This document shows positions 34,701 to 35,979 of a stretch of DNA of 35,979 nucleotides, in pieces. The translations under genes and the position numbers were made by a program. Below the pieces are notes generated by a model that did not search any database, had not been told where the DNA came from, and saw only the letters and a list, made by a program, of their open reading frames with translations. Numbering within the stretch: position 1 is the first letter of the stretch; every line of letters begins with the position of its first letter. The DNA comes from Lentisphaeria bacterium (GTDB lineage Bacteria; Verrucomicrobiota; Lentisphaeria; Victivallales; Victivallaceae), in NCBI GenBank assembly GCA_017457065.1, contig JAFTIE010000071.1, forward strand, positions 1 through 35,979. The letters run 5' to 3'.

Positions 34701-35149
34701 TGCCAATCCCTTGTGCTTTTCCGATTGGCATATTTCATTTCCAGCCTGGTATTAAGACGATTAAAGAGGAGTTGGTATATATTGTTTTTTCCATCTCCAA
34801 TAAAAAATTCAATGCAGTCATCGCTGTAAACGGCTCCTCCTGTTTGAGTAGCATTGGCGATCAAGCCGCCTCCCGGTTCAGAATCCTCCACCGGAGTGCG
34901 AACCGCAAGATAAAGTTTTTCCGGTGAACTTGCAAGATATACCTCCACATCACGGGGGATCATTCGAGTTCTGACATAATGAACCATTCCGCCGAGCATT
35001 GATGTTTTGGCATATTCGTCTGTGTTGATCTCTCCATCGATCCGGATTTGACCTTCAGTAACTTCCGGCAATGCCAGCATATTAGCATGGCAAATACAGC
35101 AGAAAATAAGTATCAGCGCAGCAATCAGAAACCTCATCTTCATTTTCAT
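31715..35149 (-). CDS. giant secreted CBM9-like protein with DUF6067-like glycosidase barrel
   Basis: This 1144-residue exported protein has a signal peptide (RFLIAALILIFCCICHA). A CBM9-like domain follows (~25-215, with IRIDGEINTDEYAKT and SDDCIEFFIGDG). Beta-rich domains fill the middle. A C-terminal barrel (~680-1080), as in DUF6067-type glycosidase relatives, contains GADGINFDETFPIP (Asp/Glu candidates near residue 857) and a closing beta domain. The family name is my best match and not certain. Three Met codons lie at the start; TAAGGA, overlapping the stop codon of the pilin gene, best suits the ATG at 35143. The gene starts four bases after the pseudopilin, the same order (pilin, then CBM9 protein) as at 12496-16690. 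Confidence 0.78.
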   Translation of the reverse strand: MKMKMRFLIAALILIFCCICHANMLALPEVTEGQIRIDGEINTDEYAKTSMLGGMVHYVRTRMIPRDVEVYLASSPEKLYLAVRTPVEDSEPGGGLIANATQTGGAVYSDDCIEFFIGDGKNNIYQLLFNRLNTRLEMKYANRKSTRDWHSGVESASTINKGFWVLEAAIPWKNLSGVNPAQFRFNAARNFVSAGFGYGNLTGQRDVLDQTKMFKTRVIKNFGGVRVYGTDTLLVSGSFLLRCEGDAKNKIVEGNIYEKRVIIKRHIPGKIQTLPHNGIWKFLSYQVHCQGSGIVCWRTFFPFEMGRQLSGAPVSGKYQFGQGNYAFVRHYPSYNKVAVLVSLAGNRDKKVEQVEIISPDGKSFKTPASREPDGTWKAMIELPVKRAFGIWNGNLTIVENGKTQIFKNAFRFEEKNFPWLNNQLGYSNKILSPFTPIVVNKEQQLSTLLRTHTLSKTGLIDQVKSKNEEILSSPLSFELVSGGKKLTASKAALNIVKAEPHQVLTVSSAKFGNWDYRAETTWDYDGFAFVNVKLTPPAKEEAQRLTLAVDMKAEHASLFHALVDAPRGNPAGLIPKGKGVVWNSGKLLRMKNQYGLPNVPGEFTPYAWFGAEERGLCFLFDSPKGFDLEDGKSMIRLVRKNAETVTMQCDIVNRNHGVGKAIEFSFGFQVTPVKTRMKGWENWVYTWGSKLPGMLHILPIGSPWVAGGMFPDGFRKIPYNNDYSYTKTFKSAMKNRRIPYEFMKKFHEKDSKALDEYANKNAGFLRKTFWKSPERFVRENKMYLETQFQQMALTLDRVCPYNCASIIAVSDPAWQFHKAEWATRQMYQEGLSDRIYMTPRAVDYLLWTYDKLLEAGADGINFDETFPIPQTNPDLAACRDYKNRPLPAMGILASRQLFKRLAYIMESRGKKERLIAPHLTNTMIIPEFAFATLGICWEYSVPGNFIEQFPPDYIRAHSTGLQAGLVPVALVLPTIPNRAKLPLKEYYPKYDRAQRTALGLLNQHRMFPMQKFWGNFNEPLKDRYLQWAFGTHKPDCRFLPYYQKNNPFRVSENYLVSCYQRGRTALFIITNCGKAGTTTFEFDRKKMGIVPDGVVMDPVSGETFEGDKINLTLQECDFRYIFVGSPEFGAMLQAPEPDNAYIRK

Positions 35150-35153
35150 TTCC

Positions 35154-35979
35154 TTATTTGATATCTGTCAGAAGGATACATTTTTTCAAAGAAATGATAT
35201 AGGCGGCTTTTCCCATGGTCACATGTCCATCGTGCCACGCAACCACTGCTCCTCCGTTGTGTCTCAAATCCACTTCCCAAGCCCTGGTGTCTCCAGGACT
35301 GAACGGGCGTAAATCATTGGTAAAAGAACATGCGTTCAAATTATCTCTCATCACATCTGTCAGGTGCATTGTTTTTGACGGCTGGCGGATCTGACTTAAC
35401 TTGACTGCACCTTTGCCGCCGGCATAATTTTTGCTGTTAATATTCGGAGTAGTACTGTCAAGAGAATTGGTATAGTAATTTTTACCGTAACTCCAGCAAA
35501 CTTTTCCTACTGCGTCAGTTCCTGTCCATGCCATTCTTTTGCTATCAGAAGGACAGAGAAAGATACCAGCATCTTTGGCACTTTTTGAGGCTTTTTTGTA
35601 GTCGATCCTGCTGTAAGGGGTCAATTTGGCAACAAAACCGTTATGATCCATACATTCAGAGGGTGAAAGATATTCTTTATTGTCATCAACATACATCCCG
35701 GCAAAGGTGGCAATCTGTTTTAAATTATTCTGACACGCGGAGGAACGGGACTGTTCTCTTGCGTTCTGCAAAGCGGGCAGCAGCATGGCAGCAAGAATGG
35801 CGATGATCGCGATAACGACCAAAAGTTCAATCAGCGTGAACGCAGATCGAATGAAGCACGGTTTCACCGTATGAAGCATTTGCCTTCGGCAAATATGAAG
35901 CGTACTTTCAGTGCATGAAGCGCTTGCTTTGCAAGCATTATAAGGCATTTTTCTGATTGTTTTTTTGAAGAGATACAAC
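35154..35979 (-). CDS. pseudopilin with H-X9-DG motif, 5' end uncertain or beyond the window
   Basis: The reading frame is open to the right edge. The frame contains [16 protein letters not shown] (a full prepilin helix), then [12 protein letters not shown], a globular C-terminal half with two Cys, and [13 protein letters not shown], an exact H-X9-DG motif. A start at ATG 35879 ([13 protein letters not shown] before FTLIEL) gives a normal leader. ATG 35948 and positions outside the window are alternatives. The 30 residues before MLHT are open and resemble residues 123-137 of the pilin at 15491-16690 (SASCT, HI-RR). Pseudopilins of this kind belong to type II secretion-like machines; its role with the adjacent CBM9 protein is inferred. 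It is the first known gene of the second carbohydrate operon. Confidence 0.85.
   Translation of the reverse strand, partial: LYLFKKTIRKMPYNACKASASCTESTLHICRRQMLHTVKPCFIRSAFTLIELLVVIAIIAILAAMLLPALQNAREQSRSSACQNNLKQIATFAGMYVDDNKEYLSPSECMDHNGFVAKLTPYSRIDYKKASKSAKDAGIFLCPSDSKRMAWTGTDAVGKVCWSYGKNYYTNSLDSTTPNINSKNYAGGKGAVKLSQIRQPSKTMHLTDVMRDNLNACSFTNDLRPFSPGDTRAWEVDLRHNGGAVVAWHDGHVTMGKAAYIISLKKCILLTDIK
35826..35945. repeat. hairpin array D, covarying partner of array A
   Basis: The layout matches 16226-16346 base for base (offset 19600). A partly decayed FTLIEL palindrome (9 of 11 pairs) is followed by ACGGT/ACCGT (35858-35870), ATTTGCC/GGCAAAT (35878-35894), GTACT/AGTGC (35902-35914) and GCTTGC/GCAAGC (35922-35936). 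The constant linker ATGAAGC separates them three times, and the array ends with TATAAGG. Stems differ from array A in both arms at once, so pairing is kept. Confidence 0.85.

Overview
The window looks like a chromosomal segment from a Lentisphaerota/Victivallales-type bacterium (PVC group), probably a gut or sediment polysaccharide degrader. This is inferred from pseudopilin genes with the leader '[16 protein letters not shown]' and an H-X9-DG C-terminal motif, secreted parallel beta-helix proteins, CBM9-like modules, and glycosidases of the GH95, GH123, GH28 and trehalase-like (MGH1) types. No rRNA, tRNA, CRISPR array, phage gene or transposase gene was recognised.

Layout. (1) 1-109: the start of a pseudopilin-type ORF running off the left edge. 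It is followed by a divergent secreted beta-helix protein (317-3220). (2) 3372-6516, minus strand: a housekeeping trio, pssA, then an extended SDR, then dgt, joined by ATGA overlaps. (3) 6750-23850, minus strand: nine tightly packed genes, probably one ~17 kb operon for a complex glycan. In transcription order they are a TIM-barrel glycosidase-like protein, a giant beta-helix protein, an unknown glycosidase-like protein, a pseudopilin, a CBM9/GH123-like protein, a small secreted beta-sandwich protein, an SGNH esterase, a GH95-like protein, and a paralogue of the unknown glycosidase-like protein. A divergent AraC regulator (23950-24744) sits at its head. (4) 24827-26020: a second SGNH hydrolase. 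(5) 26399-28535: a TetR regulator and hydroxylamine reductase (hcp), with an operator-like palindrome and a strong terminator. (6) 28935-35979, minus strand: a second carbohydrate cluster, with a pseudopilin, a CBM9-containing giant protein, an MGH1-type glycosidase and, after a MITE, a GH28 protein. No SusC/SusD pair, sugar transporter or sulfatase is visible in either cluster.

Two non-gene structures stand out. First, the DNA encoding the pseudopilin leaders carries arrays of short palindromes separated by a constant 7-base linker. The copies at 16226-16346 and 35826-35945 have the same spacing, and their stems differ by paired, compensatory changes even where both changes alter the peptide, so base pairing itself seems to be conserved. 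The 15491-16690 pilin also carries three in-frame 'FTLIEL' motifs and a second, differently built hairpin array. Second, two copies of a MITE-like element (165 and 230 bp, terminal inverted repeats, 4-bp target duplications) lie in opposite orientation at 26057-26221 and 30160-30389. They bracket tetR-hcp-GH28, and each lies about 40 bases upstream of a carbohydrate-gene start codon. The larger copy contains two extra 33-base modules inserted at hairpin loops.

How the genes may work together (inference): secreted beta-helix and CBM9 proteins bind and cut the polymer outside the cytoplasm, pseudopilins help export or display them, and the leaderless GH95-like, GH28-like, trehalase-like and SGNH enzymes trim oligosaccharides inside.
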